Assembly (NCBI GenBank): GCA_937892105.1
Contig: CALAUZ010000188.1
Coordinates: forward strand, 1 to 18,596
Length of the DNA stretch: 18,596 bases
Source: an uncultured Fretibacterium sp.
GTDB taxonomy: Bacteria > Synergistota > Synergistia > Synergistales > Aminobacteriaceae
Reading direction: 5' to 3'
The notes beneath the pieces were generated by a model, which had not been told where the DNA came from, made no database searches, and worked only from the letters and a program-made list of their open reading frames with translations. A program made the position numbers and the translations under genes. Of this stretch, positions 6,774-14,647 are shown in pieces; position 1 is the first letter of the stretch, and each line of letters begins with the position of its first letter.

Positions 6774-9339
6774 TACGGGCATTACGGCTCTTCTCCTTCA
6801 TTCTGTGAAGTATTTTGAGTGCCTCCATAGGCGTTATGTTATCTGTATCAAGCTGTGATAATTCCTCGATTACAGCATCACTCTCAGGGGAAAACATCAT
6901 TATCTGCCGTCTCAGCGCAACTTGCGGCAACGGCGCAGGAATATCCCTCGTCTTCAGTCCGTCATTCTCGAACACCTCCAGAAGCTCAAACGCCCTCCTT
7001 AACACAACATCGGGAAGCCCCGCAATCCTCGCTACCTCGATACCGTAAGACCTCCCCGCAGCACCAGGCACAACTTCATGAAGAAACATTATTCCGTCCT
7101 TGCCTTCAGCTACCGTCATGCTGTAGTTCTTCACGCCCTCTAATCTCTCCTCAAGGCACGTTAATTCATGGTAGTGTGTCGCAAAAAGAACCCTCGCCCT
7201 TGATGCCCCCTGCAAATACTCCAAAACTGCCCAAGCTATGCTCATTCCGTCATAAGTTGCCGTTCCTCTGCCTACTTCATCGAGTATTATCATGCTTCTG
7301 TCCGTAACGTTGTTAAGGATATTCGCCGTCTCCAACATCTCAACCATGAAGGTGCTTGATCCCCTCACTAAATCATCGCGCGCTCCTATACGTGTGAATA
7401 CGCGGTCAACAAGTCCTATTCTTGCACTTTCAGCAGGTATCCATAACCCTGCCTGAGACATTATAACAATCAATGCCGACATTCTCAGCCACGTAGATTT
7501 TCCGGCCATGTTCGGGCCTGTAAGAATTATTACGCGGCTGTTGCTGTCAATGTTCACGTCATTGGGCACAAATCCGGCTTCCCTAAGTTCATTCTCTATG
7601 ACAGGGTGCCTTCCTCCCTTAATCTCGATAACGTCAGAACCATCAACCACAGGGCATGTGTAATTCCTAGTCCTCGCAATTTCAGCTGATGAAGCAGTAC
7701 AGTCAAGTATTCCCAGAAGTCTGGCGGAAAGCTGTAACTCCTTGCTGTGTTCGAGAACATGATTTACGACAGAACGGTATAATTCCGCCTCAACACGTGA
7801 AGCCTCAGCCTCAGCATTCTTCATTCGCGCTTCAAAGTTCTTCAGCTCAGGGGTGGTGTAACGTTTTGCGTTTACAAGGGTCTGCGTCTGCCTGAAATAA
7901 TCCGGCTGAACACTTAACCCTGCCCTTCCTGCCTCAAGATAATACCCGAAAGCATTAGTGTATCCTGCTTTCAGCTTTGGAGTAGCTGTAGCCTGTCTCT
8001 CGCGTTCAAGGTATTCCGAAAGCCATTGTTCACCCTTCTCCTTTATCTCACGCAATGAAGCAAGCCCAGCGTCAAATCCAGAACGTATTACGTTCCATGC
8101 CCCGAAATTTCTCGGAAGCCTGTCTTCAATCGCCCCTTCAAGGTATGCACTAAGTTCCGAAGTATCCGGCATACTCTCCAGAATACCCTTCAACGGTTCG
8201 TCAAGATGTATAGCTTTTATTGACGGTAATATCCTTAGAGTGTCCCTTATTGCGCCGAGATCCATAGGGCTTCCAGTTCCAAGTGATAGACGTGATAATG
8301 AGCGTTCTATGTCCCTTGTCCCTGAAAGATAGTCCTGAAGTTCCGCACATTCACGCCCCGAACGCACCAATACTCCTATTGCTTCCTGTCTGCGTTTGAT
8401 TGCGTTTAAGTCCATAAGCGGCCTAAGTATCCAGTCTTTGAGGGTTCGTCTTCCCATGTTAGTTCTGCACTTGTCGATTGATGACATTAGAGAGACACTG
8501 CCGCCGGAAGTTTCTGGGATTAGTTCGAGGTTTTTCTGCGCCGAACTGTCGAGGCTCATTCTGTCTTTTATAAGAAGGGGTGAAAGTTTAAGTACGTCAT
8601 TGAGCGAGCTGAACTGAGTAGCCGTTAGGTAGTCCAATGCTGCCCAAGCAGTACCAGTGCAAGGATCGCCGTCATTTATGCCGAAACCCTCAAGTTTTGC
8701 CGTATGCAGTGCGGATTTGAGCCTTCCCGAAGCGTTGTCAGGTTTGAAGGTTTCAGGTGAAACGGGACGGAGATTGCAGCCTTGAAGGAAGTCGGGCAGC
8801 GTCTTAATGTTGGAGGGATAAAGGACTTCACCAGGTGCGAACGCAGAAATCATGGCTTCAGCATCGCGGGTGCTAAGAGTTCCAGCCTCAAGAAGCCCGG
8901 TATTCACGGACAGCAAAGCCATAGCAATTCTGCCTTTAACCGGCCATACCGCCGCAAGGTGGGCTGATTCTCCGGCCTCATCTTCAGGAACATACGTACC
9001 TGGAGTAACTACACGTATGACGCGCCGTTCAACGAGGCCTTTGGGATTAGGTTCGCCGATTTGCTCACATATTGCCGCCCTGTAACCTGCTTTTATGAGA
9101 CGGGACAAATATGAATTAAGCGCGTGATAGGGTATACCTGCCATTGGTATTTTCTTTTCGGGATCTCTTGCTGTTAAAGCGATATCGAGAGTTGAGGCTG
9201 CCTGTCTTGCGTCCTCGAAGAACATCTCGTAGAAGTCTCCCATTCTGAAGAGTAATAATGCGTCGGGGTATTCTTCTTTGAAGGCTTTGTACTGTTCAAG
9301 CCAAGGGGTTAATTTTATGTCTGCGGGTATTATGCTCAT
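6766..9339 (-). CDS. mutS: DNA mismatch repair protein MutS
   Basis: MutS binds mispaired or looped DNA and recruits MutL through an ATP switch. The 857 residues match the family's usual length and order. The N-terminal mismatch-binding domain carries GDFYEMF (Phe36-Tyr37-Glu38, the F-x-E wedge) and IPMAGIPYHA. The connector, lever and clamp domains follow. The C-terminal ABC-type ATPase has Walker A GPNMAGKST (about 607-615), the signature region DLVRGSSTFMVEM, Walker B IILDEVGRGTATYDG (about 685-699) and the ATHYHEL switch. The common GRGTSTYDG appears here as GRGTATYDG. The ATG at 9339 gives a normal MutS N-terminus but has no clear Shine-Dalgarno sequence. The ttcA-like gene lies 66 bases upstream on the same strand, with no convincing terminator between, so the two may be co-transcribed. 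Confidence 0.97.
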   Translation of the reverse strand: MSIIPADIKLTPWLEQYKAFKEEYPDALLLFRMGDFYEMFFEDARQAASTLDIALTARDPEKKIPMAGIPYHALNSYLSRLIKAGYRAAICEQIGEPNPKGLVERRVIRVVTPGTYVPEDEAGESAHLAAVWPVKGRIAMALLSVNTGLLEAGTLSTRDAEAMISAFAPGEVLYPSNIKTLPDFLQGCNLRPVSPETFKPDNASGRLKSALHTAKLEGFGINDGDPCTGTAWAALDYLTATQFSSLNDVLKLSPLLIKDRMSLDSSAQKNLELIPETSGGSVSLMSSIDKCRTNMGRRTLKDWILRPLMDLNAIKRRQEAIGVLVRSGRECAELQDYLSGTRDIERSLSRLSLGTGSPMDLGAIRDTLRILPSIKAIHLDEPLKGILESMPDTSELSAYLEGAIEDRLPRNFGAWNVIRSGFDAGLASLREIKEKGEQWLSEYLERERQATATPKLKAGYTNAFGYYLEAGRAGLSVQPDYFRQTQTLVNAKRYTTPELKNFEARMKNAEAEASRVEAELYRSVVNHVLEHSKELQLSARLLGILDCTASSAEIARTRNYTCPVVDGSDVIEIKGGRHPVIENELREAGFVPNDVNIDSNSRVIILTGPNMAGKSTWLRMSALIVIMSQAGLWIPAESARIGLVDRVFTRIGARDDLVRGSSTFMVEMLETANILNNVTDRSMIILDEVGRGTATYDGMSIAWAVLEYLQGASRARVLFATHYHELTCLEERLEGVKNYSMTVAEGKDGIMFLHEVVPGAAGRSYGIEVARIAGLPDVVLRRAFELLEVFENDGLKTRDIPAPLPQVALRRQIMMFSPESDAVIEELSQLDTDNITPMEALKILHRMKEKSRNARMA

Positions 9340-9405
9340 GATTGCCAGCTTTCAGGGTTAATATAAATTTTAGTTACGGCTTTATTTTACCGTAAAAGTG
9401 TATGG

Positions 9406-10140
9406 TCATAGTATCCAGCTGTCAGAGCCGGAGAGATTTTGCAGAGCGTTCAATATTTTCGAGTACAAGTCCGGTATGTTCTTTCTGAGATCCGCAATGT
9501 ATTCCCGTATCCTCTGCCTCTCAGTGTGTCCATTGTAGGGACAGGGGCTTGATATTACGGGTAGACCCGAACGTTTTACCTCATCAATTATTGCTGTTTC
9601 TGTGGCAAGCACTAGAGGTCTTATGACGGTTACGCCCGTGCGTGTCATTAATGCTTTGGGCTGAAAGCTCTTTGCGCGTCCTGAATGCAGCAAGTTCATG
9701 AAGAATGTTTCTACAGCGTCATCAAGGGTGTGTCCTAATGCCAGCTTGTTGCAACCGTTCTGTGAAGCCCATGTGCTGAGTATTCCGCGTCTCATGTTAG
9801 CGCAGAATGAGCATGGGGATCGTTCCTGCCTTGCCTGAATGATGCTCATGATGTCCTGCTCATGGACAACGTAACGTATCTTCATGGCCTCGCAGTATTG
9901 GCTGAGCGGGTCAGTGTCCATTCCTGAGAGTTTGACGGTGAATGCCGATAGCGAGAATTTTACCGGGCTTCTGCGCCTGAAGTCTTGGAGTGAGTGAAGG
10001 AGAATTATGCTGTCTTTTCCGCCGGATAATCCTACGAGAACGTTATCGCCTTCATCAATCATGTGCCATTTTGCGAGGGCTGTACCTATTTTGCGCCTTA
10101 GTGAATTGCATAGGGGTGTGTTAAATTCGTGTGTAATCAT
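9406..10140 (-). CDS. ttcA: TtcA-type tRNA 2-thiocytidine(32) synthase, PP-loop ATPase
   Basis: TtcA thiolates cytidine 32 in certain tRNAs using ATP and a [4Fe-4S] cluster. The protein has the PP-loop SGGKDS (residues 39-44 from the ATG at 10140), then SPCSFCANMRRG (Cys110, Cys113), LALGHTLDDAVETFFMN, and SSPCPYNG (Cys200). The CxxC pair plus a third late Cys are the TtcA cluster ligands and separate it from TilS. The frame extends upstream to a TTG at 10224 (272 residues). I prefer the ATG at 10140 because the PP-loop then sits at the usual distance and the extension overlaps the symporter promoter and looks unstructured. Neither start has a good Shine-Dalgarno sequence. The gene is divergent from the symporters and 66 bases upstream of mutS. 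Confidence 0.85.
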   Translation of the reverse strand: MITHEFNTPLCNSLRRKIGTALAKWHMIDEGDNVLVGLSGGKDSIILLHSLQDFRRRSPVKFSLSAFTVKLSGMDTDPLSQYCEAMKIRYVVHEQDIMSIIQARQERSPCSFCANMRRGILSTWASQNGCNKLALGHTLDDAVETFFMNLLHSGRAKSFQPKALMTRTGVTVIRPLVLATETAIIDEVKRSGLPVISSPCPYNGHTERQRIREYIADLRKNIPDLYSKILNALQNLSGSDSWIL

Positions 10141-10152
10141 TTTTTGCGTTAC

Positions 10153-10158
10153 ATTATA
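10153..10158 (-). promoter_or_regulatory. Candidate -10 box for ttcA
   Basis: TATAAT on the minus strand ends 12 bases before the ATG at 10140, which would leave a transcript with only a few bases of leader. The hexamer 17 bases upstream is AAAACA, a weak -35. If this promoter is real, the longer TTG start at 10224 is excluded for its transcript. Confidence 0.3.
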
Positions 10159-10226
10159 CGCTGATGTATGAGTAATGTTTTTCTGTTTTATAACGCTTTT
10201 GTGCGAAAGCTGATTATTCCGCAAAC

Positions 10227-10235
10227 TGTTATAAT
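10227..10235 (+). promoter_or_regulatory. Extended -10 promoter for the symporter pair
   Basis: TGTTATAAT is a consensus extended -10 element (TGn next to a perfect TATAAT) placed 30 bases before the first symporter ATG. No good -35 lies 16-18 bases upstream, which extended -10 promoters can tolerate. The ribosome binding site CCGGAGG at 10252-10258 follows at a sensible distance. Confidence 0.55.
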
Positions 10236-10265
10236 CTTGCCATTATTTTATCCGGAGGTTATATC

Positions 10266-11645
10266 ATGTCAGAAAAACCGCGTGAAACATTCGCCAGCCG
10301 GCTAGGCTTCATCTTCCTCTCCGCAGGTTGTGCAATAGGTTTGGGCAATGTATGGCGTTTCCCATTCATCACAGGGCAGTACGGAGGAGCAGCATTCGTC
10401 CTCGTGTACATAATATTCCTGTTACTGCTTGCAATGCCCATAATGGTTATGGAGTTCGCAGTAGGCAGAGCGTCGGGGCAAAGCATGTCGCGTTCATTCG
10501 CGGTGTTGCGTCCAGAGCATAAAGTCTGGTCATTATGGGGCTACATAGGCTGGGCTGGAAACTATATCCTCATGATGTTCTATACGGTTGTAACGGGGTG
10601 GATGTTGTCATACACATACTACTCATTCAGCGGGAAACTTGATGGCCTTAACGCTGAGGCTGTCGGAAACTTCTTCGGCGGAATGCTCGCTAACCCTTAC
10701 GAGCTTACTTTCTGGATGGCCGTAGTAATCATCTTCGGCGCACTCGTATGTTGGGCAGGCCTTCAGAGCGGAGTTGAGAGCATCACAAAAACAATGATGT
10801 GCGGACTTCTTATCCTCATGATAATTCTTGCTGTAAGGTCAGTAACCCTTGAAGGTGCGGAGAAAGGTTTGGAGTTCTACCTTAAACCCGACTTCGGAAA
10901 GCTCTTTTCTGCGGGACTGGGTACAACTTTATATGCCGCGTTAGGACAGGCATTCTTCACACTCAGCATAGGCATAGGGTCAATGGCTATATTCGGAAGC
11001 TACATATCCCGCGACAGAACACTGTTTGGAGAGAGCCTCATCATTACAGGACTTGATACTTTCGTGGCATTAATGGCGGGGTTAATCATATTCCCTGCGT
11101 GTTTCGCATACGGCATTAATCCTGGAGCAGGGCCGGGCTTAATCTTCGTTACTCTCCCCAACATGTTCAACCAGATGCCGGAAGGAAGAATTTGGGGTGC
11201 ATTGTTCTTCCTGTTCATGAGTTTCGCGGCACTATCTACGGTTATTGCTGTATTCGAGAACATCGTAGCATGTTTCATGGATCGCTTTGGGTGGACGCGT
11301 CATCGTTCTGTGTCGTTCATGACAGTAACGATATTATTGCTTTCGATACCATGTGCATTGGGCTTCAATGTATGGTCAGGATTTCAGCCTCTTGGTCCAG
11401 GCTCTGGGGTTCTTGACCTTGAGGACTTCATCGTCAGCAACAACCTTCTTCCCATAGGCTCAATCGTCTACCTTCTGTTCTGCGTATCAAGATATGGCTG
11501 GGGCTGGGATAAGTTCATTGCTGAGGCAGACACGGGAAAGGGTGCAAAATTCCCAAAGACACTCCGCTTCTACTTCACATACATAGCCCCGTTAATCATG
11601 TTAATCATTCTTGCTGTAGGCTATTACCAGACATTCGCAAAATAA
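10266..11645 (+). CDS. Sodium-dependent NSS (SNF) family amino-acid symporter, copy 1
   Basis: This 459-residue membrane protein belongs to the neurotransmitter:sodium symporter family (LeuT fold), which imports amino acids with Na+. TM1 carries [14 protein letters not shown] (residues 21-34): Ala23 and Asn28 match the LeuT Na1 ligands and Arg31 matches the external gate. TM2 follows with the conserved [11 protein letters not shown]6 has [17 protein letters not shown] (about 230-246), and TM8 has [13 protein letters not shown] (about 318-330), where the Na2 hydroxyl pair reads Ser-Thr instead of LeuT's Thr-Ser. Length fits the usual 11-TM bacterial form. The substrate cannot be read from sequence; bacterial relatives carry aromatic or aliphatic amino acids. 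It starts with CCGGAGG eight bases before the ATG and is followed after 15 bases by a paralogue. Confidence 0.93.
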   Translation: MSEKPRETFASRLGFIFLSAGCAIGLGNVWRFPFITGQYGGAAFVLVYIIFLLLLAMPIMVMEFAVGRASGQSMSRSFAVLRPEHKVWSLWGYIGWAGNYILMMFYTVVTGWMLSYTYYSFSGKLDGLNAEAVGNFFGGMLANPYELTFWMAVVIIFGALVCWAGLQSGVESITKTMMCGLLILMIILAVRSVTLEGAEKGLEFYLKPDFGKLFSAGLGTTLYAALGQAFFTLSIGIGSMAIFGSYISRDRTLFGESLIITGLDTFVALMAGLIIFPACFAYGINPGAGPGLIFVTLPNMFNQMPEGRIWGALFFLFMSFAALSTVIAVFENIVACFMDRFGWTRHRSVSFMTVTILLLSIPCALGFNVWSGFQPLGPGSGVLDLEDFIVSNNLLPIGSIVYLLFCVSRYGWGWDKFIAEADTGKGAKFPKTLRFYFTYIAPLIMLIILAVGYYQTFAK

Positions 11646-11660
11646 TGGAGTAGTTCTGCA

Positions 11661-13031
11661 ATGGACAAACGAGAAACATTAGGCAGCAGGTTAGGTTTCA
11701 TATTCCTGTCAGCAGGGTGCGCGATAGGGCTTGGCAATGTATGGCGTTTCCCGTTCATTACGGGACAGTATGGAGGTGCGGCATTTGTTATGCTGTATAT
11801 ATTCTTCCTCCTGTTCCTCGCACTTCCCATTCTTGTGATGGAGTTCGCTGTCGGACGTGCCTCGCAAAAGAGCGTAAGCCAGTCATTCGCAGTTCTTGCG
11901 CCTGAAAAACCCCTATGGTCTCTGTGGGGCTATGCTGGGTGGATAGGCTGTATTCTCCTCATGATGTACTACACGGTAGTTGCAGGGTGGATGCTGGCTT
12001 ACACGTGCTATGCTTTCACGGGAAGGCTTCAGGGTATCACCCCCGAACAGGTTGGCGCAATGTTTGGAGGTCTTGTATCTGATCCTGAACGTTCAGCTTT
12101 ATGGCTGTATGCGGCTGTGTCGATAGGATTTGTCGTATGCTGTGCCGGACTTAGGAGCGGAGTTGAGCGCGTAACGAAAATCATGATGGCTGGATTGCTG
12201 GTGATAATGATTGCGCTTGCAGTTCGTTCGGTAACTCTTGAAGGAGCGTCTGAAGGTCTGAAATTCTACCTTGAGCCTAACATCAGCAATCTCACTGCAA
12301 AAGGTTTCTGGACGAGCGTATATGCGGCGTTGGGGCAATCATTCTTCACGCTTGGACTTGGTATAGGCAGCATGGCGATATTCGGGAGCTACATCAGCAA
12401 GGATAAATCGCTTATGGGAGAGAGCCTCATAATAACGGTGCTTGATACATTCGTTGCATTGACGGCGGGATTAATAATATTCCCAGCTTGCTTTGCATAC
12501 GGAATAAATCCCGGAGCTGGGCCAGGCTTAATCTTTGTTACGCTTCCCAACATGTTCAACTCAATGCCAAACGGAAGGATATGGGGTTCACTGTTCTTTC
12601 TGTTCATGAGTTTTGCGGCATTATCGACTGTTATTGCAGTTTTCGAGAATATCATTGCGTGCTTCATGGACAAGTTTGGAATGTCGCGCGTTCCTGCGTC
12701 AATAATAACCTGCGTAGGAATATTCATATTATCGCTGCCATGTGCGTTTGGTTTCAACATATGGTCATCATTCCAGCCGTTAGGAGAAGGTTCTAATATC
12801 CTTGACCTTGAGGACTTTATCCTGAGCAACAATATTCTTCCAGTAGGTACGACAATATACCTTCTGTTCTGCGTAACGAGGTACGGCTGGGGCTGGGACA
12901 ATTTCATCAAGGAAGTTGACGCGGGAGAAGGCTTAAAGTTCCCGAAGTTTCTGCGCGGCTACCTCACGTATGTTGTTCCTGCAATAATGCTCATTATTCT
13001 TATTGTGGGGTACTGGGAAAAGTTTTTCTAG
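11661..13031 (+). CDS. Sodium-dependent NSS (SNF) family amino-acid symporter, copy 2
   Basis: A 456-residue tandem paralogue of the preceding symporter, alike along its whole length. TM1 ([14 protein letters not shown]) is identical, as are the MEFAVGRAS loop and the TM8 [13 protein letters not shown] motif, and the C-terminal sequence [14 protein letters not shown] matches closely. Its TM6 motif reads [17 protein letters not shown] where copy 1 has FFTLSIGIG, a change close to the substrate pocket that could alter specificity. Many third codon positions differ even where protein is identical, so the duplication is not recent and both copies appear to be under purifying selection. GGAG at 11646-11649 is eleven bases before the ATG, and the 15-base gap indicates co-transcription with copy 1. 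No terminator was seen between this gene and the rubredoxin gene. Confidence 0.93.
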   Translation: MDKRETLGSRLGFIFLSAGCAIGLGNVWRFPFITGQYGGAAFVMLYIFFLLFLALPILVMEFAVGRASQKSVSQSFAVLAPEKPLWSLWGYAGWIGCILLMMYYTVVAGWMLAYTCYAFTGRLQGITPEQVGAMFGGLVSDPERSALWLYAAVSIGFVVCCAGLRSGVERVTKIMMAGLLVIMIALAVRSVTLEGASEGLKFYLEPNISNLTAKGFWTSVYAALGQSFFTLGLGIGSMAIFGSYISKDKSLMGESLIITVLDTFVALTAGLIIFPACFAYGINPGAGPGLIFVTLPNMFNSMPNGRIWGSLFFLFMSFAALSTVIAVFENIIACFMDKFGMSRVPASIITCVGIFILSLPCAFGFNIWSSFQPLGEGSNILDLEDFILSNNILPVGTTIYLLFCVTRYGWGWDNFIKEVDAGEGLKFPKFLRGYLTYVVPAIMLIILIVGYWEKFF

Positions 13032-13040
13032 CCCGCAATA

Positions 13041-13049
13041 TGCTATAAT
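13041..13049 (+). promoter_or_regulatory. Extended -10 promoter for rubredoxin
   Basis: TGCTATAAT, again a consensus TGn-TATAAT, lies in the 49-base gap between the second symporter and rubredoxin, 31 bases before the ATG. No clear -35 is present. It has the same architecture as the symporter promoter at 10227, so rubredoxin can be made apart from the transporters. Confidence 0.55.
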
Positions 13050-13080
13050 TAGCGCAATTCATAGAGGGAGGAAAAAGACA

Positions 13081-13239
13081 ATGACGAAGTACGTTTGCAC
13101 AGTATGCGGGTACGTGTACGACCCAGAAGCCGGAGATCCTGACAACGGCGTTGCGCCGGGAACAAAGTGGGAAGATGTACCGGAAGATTGGGTATGCCCG
13201 CTCTGCGCTGTGGGAAAGGATTTGTTTGAAGCACAGTAG
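13081..13239 (+). CDS. Rubredoxin
   Basis: A 52-residue iron protein that carries single electrons in the cytoplasm of anaerobes, often to oxygen- or peroxide-detoxifying enzymes. It has the full rubredoxin signature: [14 protein letters not shown] with Cys6 and Cys9, [15 protein letters not shown] with Cys39, and Cys42, which together bind one Fe. The usual CPxCG knuckle reads CPLCA here, a mild change that still allows iron binding. The ATG at 13081 follows GGGAGG at a good distance. An in-frame ATG at 13003 would overlap the symporter and add a non-family leader, so it was rejected. No rubredoxin partner such as rubrerythrin or superoxide reductase is in the window. Confidence 0.97.
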   Translation: MTKYVCTVCGYVYDPEAGDPDNGVAPGTKWEDVPEDWVCPLCAVGKDLFEAQ

Positions 13240-13270
13240 AGTCTGATTGTGCATGATAATGATAGAAATT

Positions 13271-13309
13271 TCCCCTGCCTTATATCAACGGCGGGGGATT
13301 ATTATTTTG
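13271..13309 (+). terminator. Intrinsic terminator after rubredoxin, probably bidirectional
   Basis: A 9-bp stem (TCCCCTGCC 13271-13279 with GGCGGGGGA 13290-13298, one T-G pair) closes a 10-base loop and is followed by TTATTATTTT. On the minus strand the same stem is followed by AAATTTCTATC, so it may also end the convergent peptidase transcript, whose stop codon is 28 bases away. Confidence 0.85.
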
Positions 13310-13325
13310 CTGACTTAGAATATCT

Positions 13326-14552
13326 TTATTCCCCTGCCATCATGAGCGCGAACACTTTAGCGTTATTCACAAGATACGAAATCTCCGTGAACTCGTCAGG
13401 CTGATGTGCAACCCCTCCGCATTCCTGAGACCACACTGCCGCAGGTATACCCTTCTTCCTGAAGAACGCCGCGAAAGTCCCGCCTCCTATTCCGCCTGTT
13501 TTAGGCTCAAATCCTAACACTTCCTTTACGCTCTTCACGAGAAGCCTGCATACTTCATCATCAGGGCTGGTAACAGGTGCAGCGTCATTTCTGTCGATGC
13601 CAAGCTCAATTTTCGCGCCCGTCCTCTGTTCAACATCAGCGCATACTTTCCTGACGACTTCAGCAGCCTCATCGAGCGATACTTCAGGCAGTACGCGGCA
13701 GTCAAACTCGAAGCGTTCTCGGCCTGGAACAATATTTGTCGCTGGAACATTCGCAAATCTCCGTGTCGGCTCAAATGTTGAGAATGGCGGGTCAAATGTA
13801 TCATTCCTCTGCGTGAACGCCTTGTGCAACGCCTCGTCAACCTCATACGCAAGAATATTTGCTGCACGGCAGGCATTTATCCCCTTGTTAGGCAGCGAAG
13901 CGTGAACCTGCTTTCCCGTTACGGTGAACAAAAGCTTCCACATTGCTTTTTCCGCAACCTCGATGAAGTCTCCTGCGTCATTGCCGCTGTCAGGCACAAC
14001 GACTAAATCATCAGGCCGGAATATATCACGTTCCATCAATGGTTCCAGTCCGTAATGGCTTCCCATCTCCTCATCAGCAACAAACGCAAGAAACACCGTA
14101 TATTCTGGGGTAATACCTGCGTCCTGAATTGCCTTCAGAGCGAAAAGTGATGACACAAGGCATGTTCCGTTATCGCTTACACCTCTGCCGTAAATCCTTG
14201 TTCCTCTTACTTCGGGGCTGAAGGGGTCAAGCGTCCATAATGTTCTGTCGCCTTCAGGAACTATATCTATGTGTGTCAATATGCATATCCTTTGCTTCTT
14301 TCTGCCTGGAAACTCAAGGAATAATGACGGCCTTTTCCCTGAATGTGCTTTCTCATCGTCAACGTGTTCGAGCCTCAGTGTAATATCCTTCAGGCCAAGT
14401 TCATCAATAATCTTTGCGAGTTCGAGTATCTTTGCGTCCTCGCCTTTTCCGCCGTTATGTGGTGATACTGCCGGAATTCTGCATAGACGTATTAATGCCT
14501 CAGTCATTGAACGTTCAAGTTTCTCTGTTGAGGCCAGTATTTCATTGCGCAT
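13326..14552 (-). CDS. M20 family metallopeptidase (ArgE/DapE/carboxypeptidase-like)
   Basis: A 408-residue cytoplasmic di-zinc hydrolase of the M20 family, which cleaves dipeptides or acylated amino acids. The metal site is complete in outline: THIDIVP gives His94 and Asp96, GRGVSDNGT gives the bridging Asp127, DEEMGS gives catalytic Glu161 and ligand Glu162, PDSGN gives Asp188, and GGVAHQPDEF gives the final His383. The lid or dimerisation insert lies around 200-310 (VTGKQVHASLPNKG onwards). Substrate within M20 cannot be assigned; close family members are labelled as DapE- or ArgE-like or as peptidases. The ATG at 14552 is preceded by AGGAGG nine bases upstream. It converges on rubredoxin across a shared terminator and diverges from the TnpB gene. 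With the neighbouring symporters it fits amino-acid and peptide use. Confidence 0.92.
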   Translation of the reverse strand: MRNEILASTEKLERSMTEALIRLCRIPAVSPHNGGKGEDAKILELAKIIDELGLKDITLRLEHVDDEKAHSGKRPSLFLEFPGRKKQRICILTHIDIVPEGDRTLWTLDPFSPEVRGTRIYGRGVSDNGTCLVSSLFALKAIQDAGITPEYTVFLAFVADEEMGSHYGLEPLMERDIFRPDDLVVVPDSGNDAGDFIEVAEKAMWKLLFTVTGKQVHASLPNKGINACRAANILAYEVDEALHKAFTQRNDTFDPPFSTFEPTRRFANVPATNIVPGRERFEFDCRVLPEVSLDEAAEVVRKVCADVEQRTGAKIELGIDRNDAAPVTSPDDEVCRLLVKSVKEVLGFEPKTGGIGGGTFAAFFRKKGIPAAVWSQECGGVAHQPDEFTEISYLVNNAKVFALMMAGE

Positions 14553-14632
14553 TGCTTTACGCCTCCTGTGATGTTCTGTGGTATGTATATTTTATCAAAG
14601 CTGCGCGAGAAGACTCCAACTTCTGTAAGTAG

Positions 14633-14638
14633 TATAAT
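14633..14638 (+). promoter_or_regulatory. -10 box of tnpB, giving a near-leaderless mRNA
   Basis: A perfect TATAAT ends only nine bases before the tnpB ATG at 14648. Transcription starting about seven bases after the box would leave two or three bases of leader, and no Shine-Dalgarno sequence is present. The hexamer 17 bases upstream (AAGACT) is a weak -35. Confidence 0.45.
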
Positions 14639-14647
14639 TATTTAATA

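Noticed and set aside
9374..9395. TTACGG/CCGTAA inverted repeat between ttcA and mutS as a terminator
   Set aside because: The stem is only six base pairs with a ten-base loop and no T-run on either strand, so it is too weak to call.
13003..13080. N-terminally extended rubredoxin starting at 13003
   Set aside because: The extension overlaps the symporter gene and the promoter region, and the ATG at 13081 has a good ribosome binding site and the standard rubredoxin length.
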